A DNA stretch of 64,000 nt from Bacillus vallismortis (GCF_040784915.1 NZ_CP160797.1:1131001-1195000), one strand, 5' to 3'. Shown: positions 47,943 through 57,700, counted from the stretch's first letter. The notes: a model not told the origin generated them from the sequence alone. A program made the numbers and translations.

Positions 47943-47990
47943 AAATTTGTTACAAATTTATCCTAATTTCTGAAACCGATAACATGTCAA
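47943..47990 (-). promoter_or_regulatory. ntdA promoter and NtdR-region palindrome
   Basis: On the minus strand -35 TTGACA (47985-47990) and -10 TAGGAT (47960-47965) are 19 bases apart, longer than usual. The spacer holds a LacI-like half site (GAAACCGATAAC on the plus strand). AAATTTGTTACAAATTT at 47943-47959 is a perfect 8-1-8 palindrome just after the -10. Activation by NtdR would fit a suboptimal spacer. Confidence 0.65.
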
Positions 47991-48014
47991 TAACTTTTTT
48001 AAGGAAGGGAAAAT

Positions 48015-49004
48015 ATGCCTACAATTGATGAGATAGCAAAATTATGCAACGTGTCTAAAACCACAGTATCAAGAGTATTGAATAATCACCCTTATGTGTC
48101 GAAAGAAAAAAGAGATATGATCTTAAACGCTATTAACGAACTTGACTACACGCCCAATTATTTAGCTCGGAATTTTAGGAGAAATAAGACACAAACGATA
48201 GCTTTATCGGTTCCGAGTATCGACCATCCATTTTTTGCTCAATTAATAAAAGGGGTCTCTCATGAAGCGCTGTTTAAGAATTACAAGGTCATTGTATTTC
48301 AAACCTTTTATGACCAACAGACAGAGATAGAACTATTAGAGTTATTGAAACACAAAGAAGTTGATGGTATTATTCTTGGAACTTTAGAAAATGAATGGGA
48401 TAAGATATCCCCTTTCTTAAAGTATGGTCCTATCTTATTATGTAATGAATATCATCACTCAGCGGACATCACGATCATTGGGTATGATGAATTTGAAGCC
48501 GCATACATGGGGGTTGAACATTTAATTGAAAGAGGACATAAAAAAATTGGATTTTGTTTTGATACTCCAAATAGCGAAGCTCAATGTCAGAGGAAAGAGG
48601 GTTACTTGAAAGCTTTACAAGATTACAATTTACATCATAGAAACGAATGGATATTCGGGGAATTGTTTAATATCGAGGATGGCTTTCGTGTTTTTAATAA
48701 GATAAAGGATTTAAAGGACAGACCCTCAGCAATATTTACAGGAAATGATCAAGTCGCTGCAGGGATTATTAAACAGGCGATAAAAAATGGCTTTCATGTT
48801 CCAGAAGATTTAGCTGTAATTGGGTTTGACAACCAATTGATTTGCCAAGTCGTTACTCCGACGATAACAACAATTGATATTCCCATAATAGAATTAGGTC
48901 AACAGGCTGTGTTGAAAATAATCGAGTATATTTCGGGTAACACTTCTTTAAACAGAAAAATTATTAAACTGCCAACAAATCTTATTATAAGAGAATCAAC
49001 TTAA
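48015..49004 (+). CDS. ntdR: NtdR, LacI-family regulator of the ntd operon
   Basis: A 329-residue regulator. The N-terminal LacI helix-turn-helix and hinge is TIDEIAKLCNVSKTTVSRVLNNHPYVSKEKR (2-32), with a hinge-like YTPNYLARNFRRNKT. The periplasmic-binding-protein-type ligand domain follows (about 60-329). NtdR is known to activate ntdABC in response to neotrehalosadiamine. AAGGAAGGG precedes the ATG. It is divergent from ntdA with a 105-base shared control region. Confidence 0.93.
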   Translation: MPTIDEIAKLCNVSKTTVSRVLNNHPYVSKEKRDMILNAINELDYTPNYLARNFRRNKTQTIALSVPSIDHPFFAQLIKGVSHEALFKNYKVIVFQTFYDQQTEIELLELLKHKEVDGIILGTLENEWDKISPFLKYGPILLCNEYHHSADITIIGYDEFEAAYMGVEHLIERGHKKIGFCFDTPNSEAQCQRKEGYLKALQDYNLHHRNEWIFGELFNIEDGFRVFNKIKDLKDRPSAIFTGNDQVAAGIIKQAIKNGFHVPEDLAVIGFDNQLICQVVTPTITTIDIPIIELGQQAVLKIIEYISGNTSLNRKIIKLPTNLIIREST

Positions 49005-49044
49005 CTCTAGGTTTTCACTTCCGTATCATTTTATATCTTTATAT

Positions 49045-49080
49045 AGAAAAAGAGGTTATTCATATTTAACCTCTTTTTCA
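49045..49080 (+). terminator. ntdR terminator
   Basis: AAAAAGAGGTTA, TTCATA, TTTAACCTCTTTTTC after the ntdR stop. Confidence 0.85.
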
Positions 49081-49210
49081 ATCAGGAAGCCTGTTTTTTG
49101 AAATTCTCATAAATGCTTCTATACCAAAGTCGTCAATGATTTCTTCGCCTTTCATTTCGCCCTCTGGTAGCATTCCTTCAAATCTGATGCATATTCTGAT
49201 CAAACAAATT
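49080..49210 (-). pseudogene. Isolated coding-like 3' fragment
   Basis: On the minus strand an open stretch reads LIRICIRFEGMLPEGE...DDFGIEAFMRISKNRLPD and a stop at about 49082. It has no start signal and no upstream continuation in frame. It looks like the end of a lost protein; the family is unknown. Confidence 0.35.
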
Positions 49211-49247
49211 TTTGTTCAGCAATGCGGATGAGCGGACATACACAATA

Positions 49248-49283
49248 AAAAAACCACCCTATGCTATTAAGCAAGAGTGGTAA
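49248..49283 (-). terminator. Terminator behind a decayed gene
   Basis: On the minus strand ACCACTCT, loop, AGGGTGGT then seven T. It directly follows the coding remnant at 49270-49518 and has survived although that gene is broken. Confidence 0.75.
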
Positions 49284-49518
49284 TCTAGAGTGACTTCCTT
49301 CATAAACTCCATTTCAACAGATCCATCAGGAGTCTTTAAAATTTTTCATTACTCATGGCTCTCTATGCTGTATCCGCTATTACTTGTAATTCATTTGTGT
49401 CAGCAATTTCAAACGCATTCTCATCTTTCGAATCATCTTTTGTTGTTCGAGCTGTCTCGATTAACAACGAAATATCTTGATTGAAGCTATTTACACTTAC
49501 CTGCCCGAAGTCTTCCAT
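49270..49518 (-). pseudogene. Frameshifted remnant of an unknown gene
   Basis: On the minus strand ATG 49518 opens MEDFGQVSVNSFNQDISLL...NELQVIADTA and stops after about 51 codons. Coding-like sequence resumes in another frame as NEKILKTPDGSVEMEF...DYHSCLIA and stops at about 49270, just before an intact terminator. One frameshift between the pieces would explain this. No family is recognised. With 49080-49210 this accounts for most of the 580-base gap between ntdR and yhjN. Confidence 0.5.
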
Positions 49519-49584
49519 ACTCTACAGAATAGAGCGAACATTCCCCTTTTCTGTATAAATATACTACTTGTGAATTTTTTTCAA

Positions 49585-50739
49585 CTAGGGATTGCTGCCG
49601 CTTATCGAATGCTCTGTGCCTTTTTTCTCACCGTGAAGATGGTGAAGCAGGCGATAAAACGGCGGCAAGAGGGCAATGACAAGGATGACGCGTATGACCT
49701 GAACCGCAACGACAAAGGTGGAATCGGCATGCAAGGTAACAGATGTCGTCGCCATTTCTGCAATGCCGCCGGGGGCAAATGCCAGAACAGAAGTGATGAG
49801 CGAGATGCCTGTCAGCTTGGAAACGATCACGGCGCTCAAAAACATAGCTGCAATTAAACCGACGGACGAGACGAACCCGACGATGATAATGCGGGTGACG
49901 CCGGCAAACATGCTTTTATACATCTTAGAGCCGATCGTCGCTCCGAGAAATACTTGCGACACATGATTAGCTTGTGACGGCCACCACGACGTCAAATCGT
50001 GCCCTGTCACCGCAGCGCCGCCAACATGTACAAGTGCCACACCGAGCATGCTGCCGAGCAGCCATGGCGCCGGAAATTTTAAACATTTCGCGGCTTTGCA
50101 GGCGCCCCAGGCAGCGAGAATCAGAACGGCGGTCCACAAAACGGGAGCGAGCCTAAAATCCGTCGTTGCCGAGGAAAGCGTTTCTGCTGCGGCACTTGCG
50201 GAACCATCTTGTTTTGTATAGATGAGGATGACCAAAAACGGGATGGACAGCACAACGAGCAGCACACGCATCATTTGTACGAGGCTGACAATGGCGGTAT
50301 TGGCGCCGACCTCCTGTGCGATGCTAGGCATGGCGGACAGCCCGCCGGGAGCCGTACCGACAAAGCTGGTCATCATATCCGTTTTGCTGAAACGCCAAAG
50401 CACATATCCTGACAGCATGGCCATAAGTATAGACAATACCAGCATAACGCCGACTGAAAACCAATGGTCTTTGAGGACAGAGAGAACGGATAAATTCAGC
50501 TTTTGGCCCAATTCGATGCCGAGAATCACCTGACCGAGGGCGAGCCATCGGCGGTTAATTCCTTTTTGGTCCGGCGCCATCATCAGCCATGCCGGCCGTA
50601 TCATGGCGAGGCAGCAGGCGATAATCAGCGTTCCGATCATCCATCCAATTGATATTCCGGTTAATGAAAGAATAAATCCCCCGGCTGCACTGATTGCGAT
50701 AAACCATAGATCTTTGAGGAGATGTTCGTCTTTCTTCAA
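49585..50739 (-). CDS. yhjN: YhjN, AbrB-type (ammonia monooxygenase-like) membrane protein
   Basis: A 384-residue polytopic protein with about ten helices and an internal duplication: GWMIGTLIIACCLAMIRP and APWLLGSMLGVALVHV are matching halves, as in the AbrB duplication family. Each half also carries a FVGTAPGGLSAM / LAFAPGGIAEMA motif. Function is unproved; members are predicted transporters. The start chosen is TTG 50739, 7 bases after GGAAGAAGGG. GTG at 50763 (392 residues) is the alternative. The frame extends to 51195 but overlaps yhjO and is not credible there. Confidence 0.82.
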   Translation of the reverse strand: MKKDEHLLKDLWFIAISAAGGFILSLTGISIGWMIGTLIIACCLAMIRPAWLMMAPDQKGINRRWLALGQVILGIELGQKLNLSVLSVLKDHWFSVGVMLVLSILMAMLSGYVLWRFSKTDMMTSFVGTAPGGLSAMPSIAQEVGANTAIVSLVQMMRVLLVVLSIPFLVILIYTKQDGSASAAAETLSSATTDFRLAPVLWTAVLILAAWGACKAAKCLKFPAPWLLGSMLGVALVHVGGAAVTGHDLTSWWPSQANHVSQVFLGATIGSKMYKSMFAGVTRIIIVGFVSSVGLIAAMFLSAVIVSKLTGISLITSVLAFAPGGIAEMATTSVTLHADSTFVVAVQVIRVILVIALLPPFYRLLHHLHGEKKGTEHSISGSNP

Positions 50740-50846
50740 TGTAAAACCCTTCTTCCTTTTCACGTAACACTCCAATTGTTCACGTAGTGAATGTATGATT
50801 ACTATAGTATATTTTCGTTGATAAAGAAATGATGAATTATTTTCTA

Positions 50847-52049
50847 TTATCCATTCACTTTTCTTATGACCTTCTGCTCGAGCCTCTCTATTGTGTAAGT
50901 CAGGCATAGACCCGTTGCCAGCAAACACACGGCCAGAGTGTAAAAAATCACTTCTCCGCCAAACGATGTCAGGATCAGCCCTCCTGCAAGGGGGCCGATT
51001 GAGCGGGAGATATCCCAATGCAGGCCGTATACCGCATAAAACCGGCCGAGTAAATGAGGCGGTGCCAATTTCGAAATAAAGGTCTGGATGTGGGTTAATC
51101 CGATGCTTTCGCCAACCGTCATCACCGCTGCCGTTACCAAAAGCATTGTCACAGAGGTTGAGCATGCGAAGCCGACAGCTGCAAGGGAATAACAAATATA
51201 AGTAATCAAAAGGATCGTTTTCATTGAAAGCTTTTCGGTTCCTTTGACAAGGGGAATCTGGAGAACAAAGCTGAATAAAGCTTTGGCCGCCGAATAAATG
51301 GTCAGCATGGATAGATAGTCGGAAAACATGTTTTTGCTAAACAGCCTGTAAGTTGTTTCTGTTTGCGCATATAACATGCTGATGGGGAGAGAAAGCAGCA
51401 AAAGAAGCAGTACAGGCCTATATATCGTAAAGCTCGGGGAAAACGCCGATGCACCAGTTGTTATCATCGGCTTTGTTTCCGGCAGTTTCAGTGCGGCGAT
51501 CAGAAAGTAAAGGAACAATGCCGCGGCATCTAAAGCGAATATCCACACGGGGTCATGCTTGTACAGCAGCACTCCCAGCACAGGCCCTGCCGTCAGGCCA
51601 GCTGAATAGATCACATTGATGACCGCAAACACTTCTGAACGTCTGCTTTCCGGCGTGCTTTCGGCAATTTGGGCGCGGGAGGCGGGAATGTACAATGATC
51701 TCCCCATACCATTCATGACATAGAGAATGGCGAAAACATACGCATGCTCAGCAAACACAAAACCCGTCATGGCGGCTGATTGCAGAAGCAATGCGATCAG
51801 AATCGCGGTGCGACGCCCAAGCCGGTCCGTCACCCGTCCTGCAACGAGCGTCAGGCAAATATCGGCAAATGGCTGAAGGCTGATGATCAACATGGGAATC
51901 ATGACACTCCCGTTTAATTGTTCATGCAAATACAGCACCATAAAAGGGCCCATCATTGCACCTGTCAGGCTTGTCAGCATCTCGCCGAAAAAGCGGAGCC
52001 AAACGGGAGCGGTGTATCTCGATTTGATAGATTGAAAGCTGGATAACAT
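50847..52049 (-). CDS. yhjO: YhjO, MFS efflux transporter
   Basis: A 400-residue major facilitator with 12 membrane helices. The helix 2-3 loop signature is AGRVTDRLGRRTAI (about 66-79), followed by GMGRSLYIPASRAQIAE in helix 4, typical of drug or sugar efflux members. The ATG at 52049 follows AAAGGCGG. It is divergent from yhjP with a 113-base gap. The pairing with an SgrR-like regulator suggests a sugar or sugar-phosphate exporter; the substrate is not shown by sequence. Confidence 0.87.
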   Translation of the reverse strand: MLSSFQSIKSRYTAPVWLRFFGEMLTSLTGAMMGPFMVLYLHEQLNGSVMIPMLIISLQPFADICLTLVAGRVTDRLGRRTAILIALLLQSAAMTGFVFAEHAYVFAILYVMNGMGRSLYIPASRAQIAESTPESRRSEVFAVINVIYSAGLTAGPVLGVLLYKHDPVWIFALDAAALFLYFLIAALKLPETKPMITTGASAFSPSFTIYRPVLLLLLLSLPISMLYAQTETTYRLFSKNMFSDYLSMLTIYSAAKALFSFVLQIPLVKGTEKLSMKTILLITYICYSLAAVGFACSTSVTMLLVTAAVMTVGESIGLTHIQTFISKLAPPHLLGRFYAVYGLHWDISRSIGPLAGGLILTSFGGEVIFYTLAVCLLATGLCLTYTIERLEQKVIRKVNG

Positions 52050-52162
52050 GTGATCGCCGCCTTTCGCGTTTTGATATAGTAGTAGTGTATAGAAGGGACG
52101 GCGGCCCAAAAAGTGAAGAAAAGAAGAGAAAAAGATTCCCCTTTTATCGGGAGGTGCGGGGA

Positions 52163-53890
52163 TTGAAGCTGATTGAGCACTATGTGGCACTTGTAAAAAC
52201 AGGACACGCTGCGTATGGACAAATGAATGAAATGACGCTCACTGAGATTGCTGACTGTTTATTTTGTACAGAAAGAAATGCAAAGCTCATTTTACACAAG
52301 CTGGAGAATAAGAATTGGATTGTCCGGGAAAGCGGGGCGGGACGCGGCCGCAAATCCAAAATCGCGTTTCTTCGCCAGCCTGAGGAACTGCTTTTTCAAA
52401 CCGCCAAGGAATATACAATGGCTGGAAAGCTAAAGAAGGCAAAGGAACTGATTCAACAGTATCAGTCCGCGTTTCCGGGGCTTCAAAACGAATATGATAT
52501 GTGGTTTTCTGAGGTGTTCGGCTTTGTGACAGAGACTGGCGGGGATGGAGCGAAGGATGTGCTTCGGCTGTTCATCACCCCTGAAGCTGTCAGCAGTCTG
52601 GACCCGTGCCGCATCTTTTTGCGGTCTGAGGGGCATTTCGTCAAACAAATATTTGATACACTGCTCACGTTTGATCCGGATGTGCAGGAGCCGAAGCCTC
52701 ATTTGGTTCATGGATGGGAAGAGGACGGGAAAAAACGGTGGAGATTTTTTCTTCGAAAGGGTGTGTCTTTTCATAACGGACAGCCGCTGACGGCGCGGGA
52801 TGTTGCGTTTACGCTTCGGCGCTTTTTGGCACAGGCTGACAACCCATATAAATGGCTGTTATACGGAGTGAAACAAGTCTTAGAAAACGGCTCTTATTGC
52901 GTGGAGCTTATACTTGATAAGCCGAATGAGCTTTTGCCGTATGTTCTTTGTGATGAACGGCTGTCCATTCTGCCGGCAGAACAGGGCGGCGGAATCAATG
53001 GAACAGGGCCTTTTCGGGTGATGCAGCATCACGGCCGGATGCTTGTGCTTGAAGCCAATGAGCGCTACTTTAAGGGACGGCCTTTTTTGGATCGCGTTGA
53101 GTTTGTGTTTTCTGAACAAGCCGGAGAGATGAATGGTTTTACCATTCAAGAAAAACAAACATGTTCTGAGAAGCAAACGGTTTTTGACGAGCGGCATGTT
53201 CAGTATTTGTCGCTCAATCTGAAAAAGAAGGGGCCTCTTTGGCATCGAAGCTTTAGAAAAGCGCTCCGCCTGCTGATTTCCTCTGAACGGCTCGTTCGTG
53301 AAGCGGGAGGGCACCGCAAAACCCCGGTTACGTCTTTTTTACATTCGAGTCCTTTTGATTGGGGAGGCGTTTCACCTTCTGAATTGCTGAAGCAGAGCGG
53401 CTACAAAGGAGAAACGCTGGTGCTGTATACCTTTTCGGAAACGGATCATCGCGAGGACGCCGAGTGGATTCAAAATGTTTGCGCCCAACATGGCATCAGG
53501 CTTACACTTCAATTCTGTGATTCTGCTGATCTGCGCCGGCCCGAAATCGTGCAGATGGCGGATATCATCCATGACAGTGCGACGTTTTATCAAGACAGTG
53601 AGTTTGGTTTTCTGCATTTGCTGCTGTCTGAGAACAGTTTTTTGTGCCAGCATCTATCTGAAAAGATGAAACAGATATGCTCAGAAATGACAGAACGCTT
53701 TTTTTCGATGCCTGACCGCTGTTTGAGAATCAATATGCTGCAGGACATTGACCGCCAGCTTATACAGGAATTCAATGTGATTCCGCTGTATCAAAATGTG
53801 CTGCGGGTGACATCAAGCGAGAATGTGAAAGGCCTGATGCTTGATGAAGAGGGATGGATTGATTTGTACTCCGTGTGGCTGTCTAAATGA
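52163..53890 (+). CDS. yhjP: YhjP, SgrR-like regulator fused to a solute-binding domain
   Basis: A 575-residue protein. The N-terminal winged-helix domain (about 1-95) includes TLTEIADCLFCTERNAKLILHKLENKNWIVRE and a basic GRGRKSK wing. A linker and a family-5 solute-binding domain follow (from about 145: LDPCRIFLRSEGHFVKQIFDTLLTFDPD, then KGVSFHNGQPLTARDVAFTLRRFL). There is no signal peptide, so the binding domain senses a ligand in the cytoplasm, as in E. coli SgrR. The start is TTG 52163, 6 bases after GGGAGGTG. It is divergent from the efflux gene yhjO, which it probably controls. Confidence 0.88.
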   Translation: MKLIEHYVALVKTGHAAYGQMNEMTLTEIADCLFCTERNAKLILHKLENKNWIVRESGAGRGRKSKIAFLRQPEELLFQTAKEYTMAGKLKKAKELIQQYQSAFPGLQNEYDMWFSEVFGFVTETGGDGAKDVLRLFITPEAVSSLDPCRIFLRSEGHFVKQIFDTLLTFDPDVQEPKPHLVHGWEEDGKKRWRFFLRKGVSFHNGQPLTARDVAFTLRRFLAQADNPYKWLLYGVKQVLENGSYCVELILDKPNELLPYVLCDERLSILPAEQGGGINGTGPFRVMQHHGRMLVLEANERYFKGRPFLDRVEFVFSEQAGEMNGFTIQEKQTCSEKQTVFDERHVQYLSLNLKKKGPLWHRSFRKALRLLISSERLVREAGGHRKTPVTSFLHSSPFDWGGVSPSELLKQSGYKGETLVLYTFSETDHREDAEWIQNVCAQHGIRLTLQFCDSADLRRPEIVQMADIIHDSATFYQDSEFGFLHLLLSENSFLCQHLSEKMKQICSEMTERFFSMPDRCLRINMLQDIDRQLIQEFNVIPLYQNVLRVTSSENVKGLMLDEEGWIDLYSVWLSK

Positions 53891-53893
53891 AAA

Positions 53894-53919
53894 GAGGGTT
53901 CTTTCTTGAACCCTCGCTG
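53894..53919 (-). terminator. Hairpin between yhjP and the yhjQ remnant
   Basis: GAGGGTTC, TTTCTT, GAACCCTC. The T tract is on the minus strand side (CTTTTC), so it would end transcripts coming from yhjR and the remnant. Confidence 0.65.
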
Positions 53920-53923
53920 TCTA

Positions 53924-54078
53924 TTATGACGCTGCCATGCTGAGGTCTTGGCGATGATCGTGACCATGCTTTTCATATTCTGTGCCGCGCGCATCATGCT
54001 TGAAGAGCCTCGGGTACAAGCTTCAGAATTTTTCTCCGTGGCCGATCCCCTCTGCGTATCGTTTTATGTTTTCTGGCT
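53924..54078 (-). pseudogene. yhjQ: Probable yhjQ remnant, interrupted by TGA
   Basis: On the minus strand a frame reads KPENIKRYAEGIGHGEKF, an in-frame TGA, then SLYPRLFKHDARGTEYEKH, GHDHRQDLSMAAS and a stop. From memory, B. subtilis YhjQ is a Cys-rich four-helix copper-binding-type protein of about 108 residues ending in a GTEC-KHDHDHCQ...MAA-like sequence. Here the GTE, KHxHDHxQ and MAAS parts remain but the cysteines are lost, and the 188-base gap is too short for a full gene. This assignment depends on recall and is moderate. Confidence 0.45.
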
Positions 54079-54543
54079 TTATTTGAAAAAACAGGCGGGG
54101 TATATGTAACGTTCCGTCAAATAGTATAGAAACCAGACAGCGTGATGTTGTTCATCCCGTGCGGCGCGCGTAAAGAGGCTTTTCGCTTTTACGTTTGAGG
54201 TTTCCTCGGCCGCACGCAAGTAAAAGCGGACTGTTTCTTGTTCATCTTTAAAAGCGGCGTTCAGCCCTCTCGTGAAATTGTCCGGGCATTCCCCCGTTTG
54301 TTTCGGCATAATGTGTTGGCCGGTAATGGCTTCGTACAATGTGGAAAATTCACGGAGGTGGCGCATTTCGGCACGCCTGATGTCTTCTATCTGCTTTCTG
54401 ATTTCGTCGCGGCGGGCAAGTTCGGCAAGCTTGCGGCAGCATTGAACTGCGCTGAATTCGCCGTTAATGGCCTTTTCCAGATTCCGAATCAAAACAGGGT
54501 CTTCCCGGCACGGCGCCGGATAGGGATAGTAGCTGTAGTGCAA
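54079..54543 (-). CDS. yhjR: YhjR, ferritin-like diiron-type protein
   Basis: A 154-residue four-helix-bundle protein. Metal-ligand patterns appear in pairs: NGEFSAVQ in helix 1, AEMRHLREF (ExxH) in helix 2, DEQETVRFY in helix 3 and ARDEQHHAVWF (ExxH) in helix 4. This is a rubrerythrin/ferritin-like arrangement for two iron or manganese ions. An N-terminal tyrosine/proline-rich tail (MHYSYYPYPAPC) resembles small spore-associated proteins. Role unknown; oxidative defence is possible. It is upstream of the yhjQ remnant on the same strand and divergent from addB. Confidence 0.82.
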   Translation of the reverse strand: MHYSYYPYPAPCREDPVLIRNLEKAINGEFSAVQCCRKLAELARRDEIRKQIEDIRRAEMRHLREFSTLYEAITGQHIMPKQTGECPDNFTRGLNAAFKDEQETVRFYLRAAEETSNVKAKSLFTRAARDEQHHAVWFLYYLTERYIYPACFFK

Positions 54544-54727
54544 GGGGGTTCAACTCCATTCTTAGGAATTGGGCTTCTGTAAAAAATATATGCAGGGCGG
54601 GGAGACATGTGCGGAGAAATTCAGCTTTTTATATGCGAAAAGGCCGTTTTTACCAATAAATCAGATTGGTCATTTTCGTCAACATTCGATAAAATATATA
54701 GAGATAAAAAGAGAGGGGTCTTCTATT

Positions 54728-57700
54728 TTGGGAGCAGAGTTTTTAGTAGGCAGGTCCGGGAGTGGAAAAACGAAGCTGATCATCGACAGCATTCAGGATG
54801 AACTGCGCCGGGCTCCATTCGGGAAACCGATCATTTTTCTAGTCCCGGATCAAATGACGTTTTTAATGGAATACGAGCTTGCTAAAACGCCTGATATGGG
54901 CGGAATGATACGTGCTCAAGTGTTCAGTTTTTCACGATTGGCCTGGCGCGTTCTCCAGCATACGGGAGGAATGAGCAGGCCGTTTCTTACGAGCACAGGC
55001 GTACAGATGCTCCTGCGGAAGCTCATTGAGGAGCATAAACAGGAGTTTAAAGTCTATCAAAAAGCGAGTGACAAAAGCGGGTTTACCGCACAGGTAGAGC
55101 GCATGCTGACAGAGTTTAAGCGTTACTGTCTGGAACCGGAAGATATCCGCCGGATGGCGGAAAGCGGAACGGCTTCCGAGTATCGCGGGGAACGTGTTTT
55201 ATCTGAAAAGCTTCATGACTTATCGATTCTGTATCAGCAGATGGAAAAAAGCCTTTCAGACCAATATCTTCACTCTGAGGATTATTTGACATTGCTGTCA
55301 GAGCATATCCCGCTTGCGGAAGATATAAAAGGCGCGCATATCTATGTGGACGGCTTTTATCAGTTTACACCGCAGGAATTCAGGGTGTTGGAGCAGCTTA
55401 TGGTTCATGCAGAGCATATCACGTTTTCGCTGACAGCGGACAAGCCGTCATATGAGCGGGAGCCGCATGAACTGGAATTGTTCAGAATGACGGGAAAAGC
55501 CTATTACCGCCTTCATCAGAAGGCGAAGGAACTGAATCTGGACATCACCTATAAAGAGCTAAACGGAACTGAGCGGCATACGCAGGCGCCGGAACTGGCG
55601 CATCTAGAGGCGCAGTATGAAGCGCGTCCGTCTGTCCCGTACGGAGAAAAACAAGAGGCCTTAACTGTGATGCAGGCCGCAAATAGACGAGCTGAGCTGG
55701 AAGGCATCGCCCGGGAAATTCACGCGCTTGTCAGAGAGAAGGGCTATCGCTATAAAGATGTAGCGATTCTTGCGCGCCAGACGGAAGACTATAAGGATAT
55801 GGTGAAGGAAGTTTTCGCTGATTACGAGATTCCTTATTTCATTGACGGAAAAGCATCTATGCTGAACCATCCGTTAATCGAATTTATCCGGTCGAGCATT
55901 GATGTTCTGAAAGGGAATTGGCGTTATGAAGCGGTGTTTCGCTGCGTGAAAACCGAACTGCTATTCCCGCTTAACGAACCGAAGGCGAAGGTGAGAGAAC
56001 AGGTCGATCAGCTTGAAAATTACTGTATCGCCTACGGTATTAAAGGCGACCGCTGGACAAAGGGCGACCGTTTCCACTACAGACGTTTTGTATCATTGGA
56101 TGATGATTTTGCGCAGACCGATCAGGAAATCGAAATGGAAAACATGCTGAATGACACACGCGACTGGATTGTTCCGCCGCTTTTTCAGCTCCAGAAACGA
56201 ATGAAAAAAGCTAAGACAGTTCAGGAGAGGGCGGAGGCGCTTTACCGTTATTTAGAGGAGACAGATGTGCCGCTGAAGCTGGATCAGGAGAGACAGCGCG
56301 CTGAGGAAGACGGCAGAATCATTGAAGCGCAGCAGCATCAGCAGGCGTGGGATGCAGTCATCCAGCTGCTTGAGGAGTTTGTTGAAATGATGGGGGATGA
56401 TGAGATTTCTCTAGATTTGTTTCAGCAAATGATGGAAGCCGGCGCGGAGTCGCTCACATTTTCTCTTATTCCGCCTGCGCTTGACCAGGTGTTTGTCGGC
56501 AATATGGATTTATCCAGAATGTATGGCACCGCTTGCACCTTTGTGCTGGGGGCAAACGACGGCGTTCTGCCGGCGCGCCCTGATGAAAACGGGGTGCTGT
56601 CGGACGATGACCGGGAATGGCTGAAAACCATAGGAATTGAACTTTCCTCAGGCGGGCGGGAGCGTCTGCTTGATGAGCATTTCCTCATCTATATGGCGTT
56701 TTCCAGTCCGTCTGACCGGCTTTATGTGTCGTATCCGATTGCTGATGCGGAAGGAAAAACGCTTTTGCCGTCGATTGTCATTAAGCGGCTGGAAGAGCTG
56801 TTTCCGCAGCATAAGGAGCGCCTATTGACAAATGAACCTGAGCAGGTCAGCGATGAGGAACAGCTTAAGTATGTCGTCAATAAAAGCGTGGCACAGTCCT
56901 TTACCGCAAGCCAGCTCAGATTATGGACTCGGGAATACGACATCAGCGACGTTTGGTGGAGCACGTACAATGTGCTAATGAGTGAGCCGGACAGGCTGCA
57001 ATCGAAAAAGCTGTTCTCAAGCCTGTTTTTCCGGAATGAAGTGAAGCAGCTTGATCGCGGCGTGTCGAGACAGCTCTATGGCGAACGCATTCAGGGCAGT
57101 GTATCGAGAATGGAAAGCTTTAACGCGTGCCCATTCTCCCATTTTGCGTCACACGGGCTTCATCTGAAGGAACGGCAATTTTTCAAACTCGAAGCACCGG
57201 ATATCGGCCAGCTGTTTCATTCCAGCTTAAAGCTGATTTCAGACCGGCTGCGTGAGCAAAAGCTTGATTGGCGCGATTTAACGAAGGAGCAGTGCGAGCT
57301 GTTTTCCTTTGATGCGGTAGAACGGCTGGCACCGAAACTGCAAAAGGAAATTTTGCTCAGCTCAAACCGGCATTATTATGTAAAGGAAAAGCTGCAAAAA
57401 ATTGTGACCCGTGTGTCAGGCATTTTAAGCGAGCATGCGAAAGCGAGCGGATTCGTGCCGATCGGGCTTGAACTGGGCTTTGGGGGAAAAGGGCCCCTTC
57501 CGCCGCTGACCTTTACACTGAAAAACGGCTGCACGATGGAGCTCGTCGGGCGAATAGACCGTGTCGATAAAGCGGAAAGCTCAAAAGGCCTGCTCCTCAG
57601 GATTGTCGATTATAAATCAAGCGACAAAGGCCTTGACTTAGCGGAAGTATATTACGGACTGGCGCTGCAAATGCTGACGTACCTTGACTTATCAATTACA

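Noticed and set aside
49290..49857. Plus-strand frames of 64 and 126 codons over the ntdR-yhjN gap and yhjN end
   Set aside because: They are antisense to the coding remnant and to yhjN, and lack ribosome sites and plausible composition.
50740..51195. 152-residue N-terminal extension of YhjN
   Set aside because: It overlaps yhjO coding DNA, is not hydrophobic or conserved-looking, and good start signals occur at 50739 or 50763.
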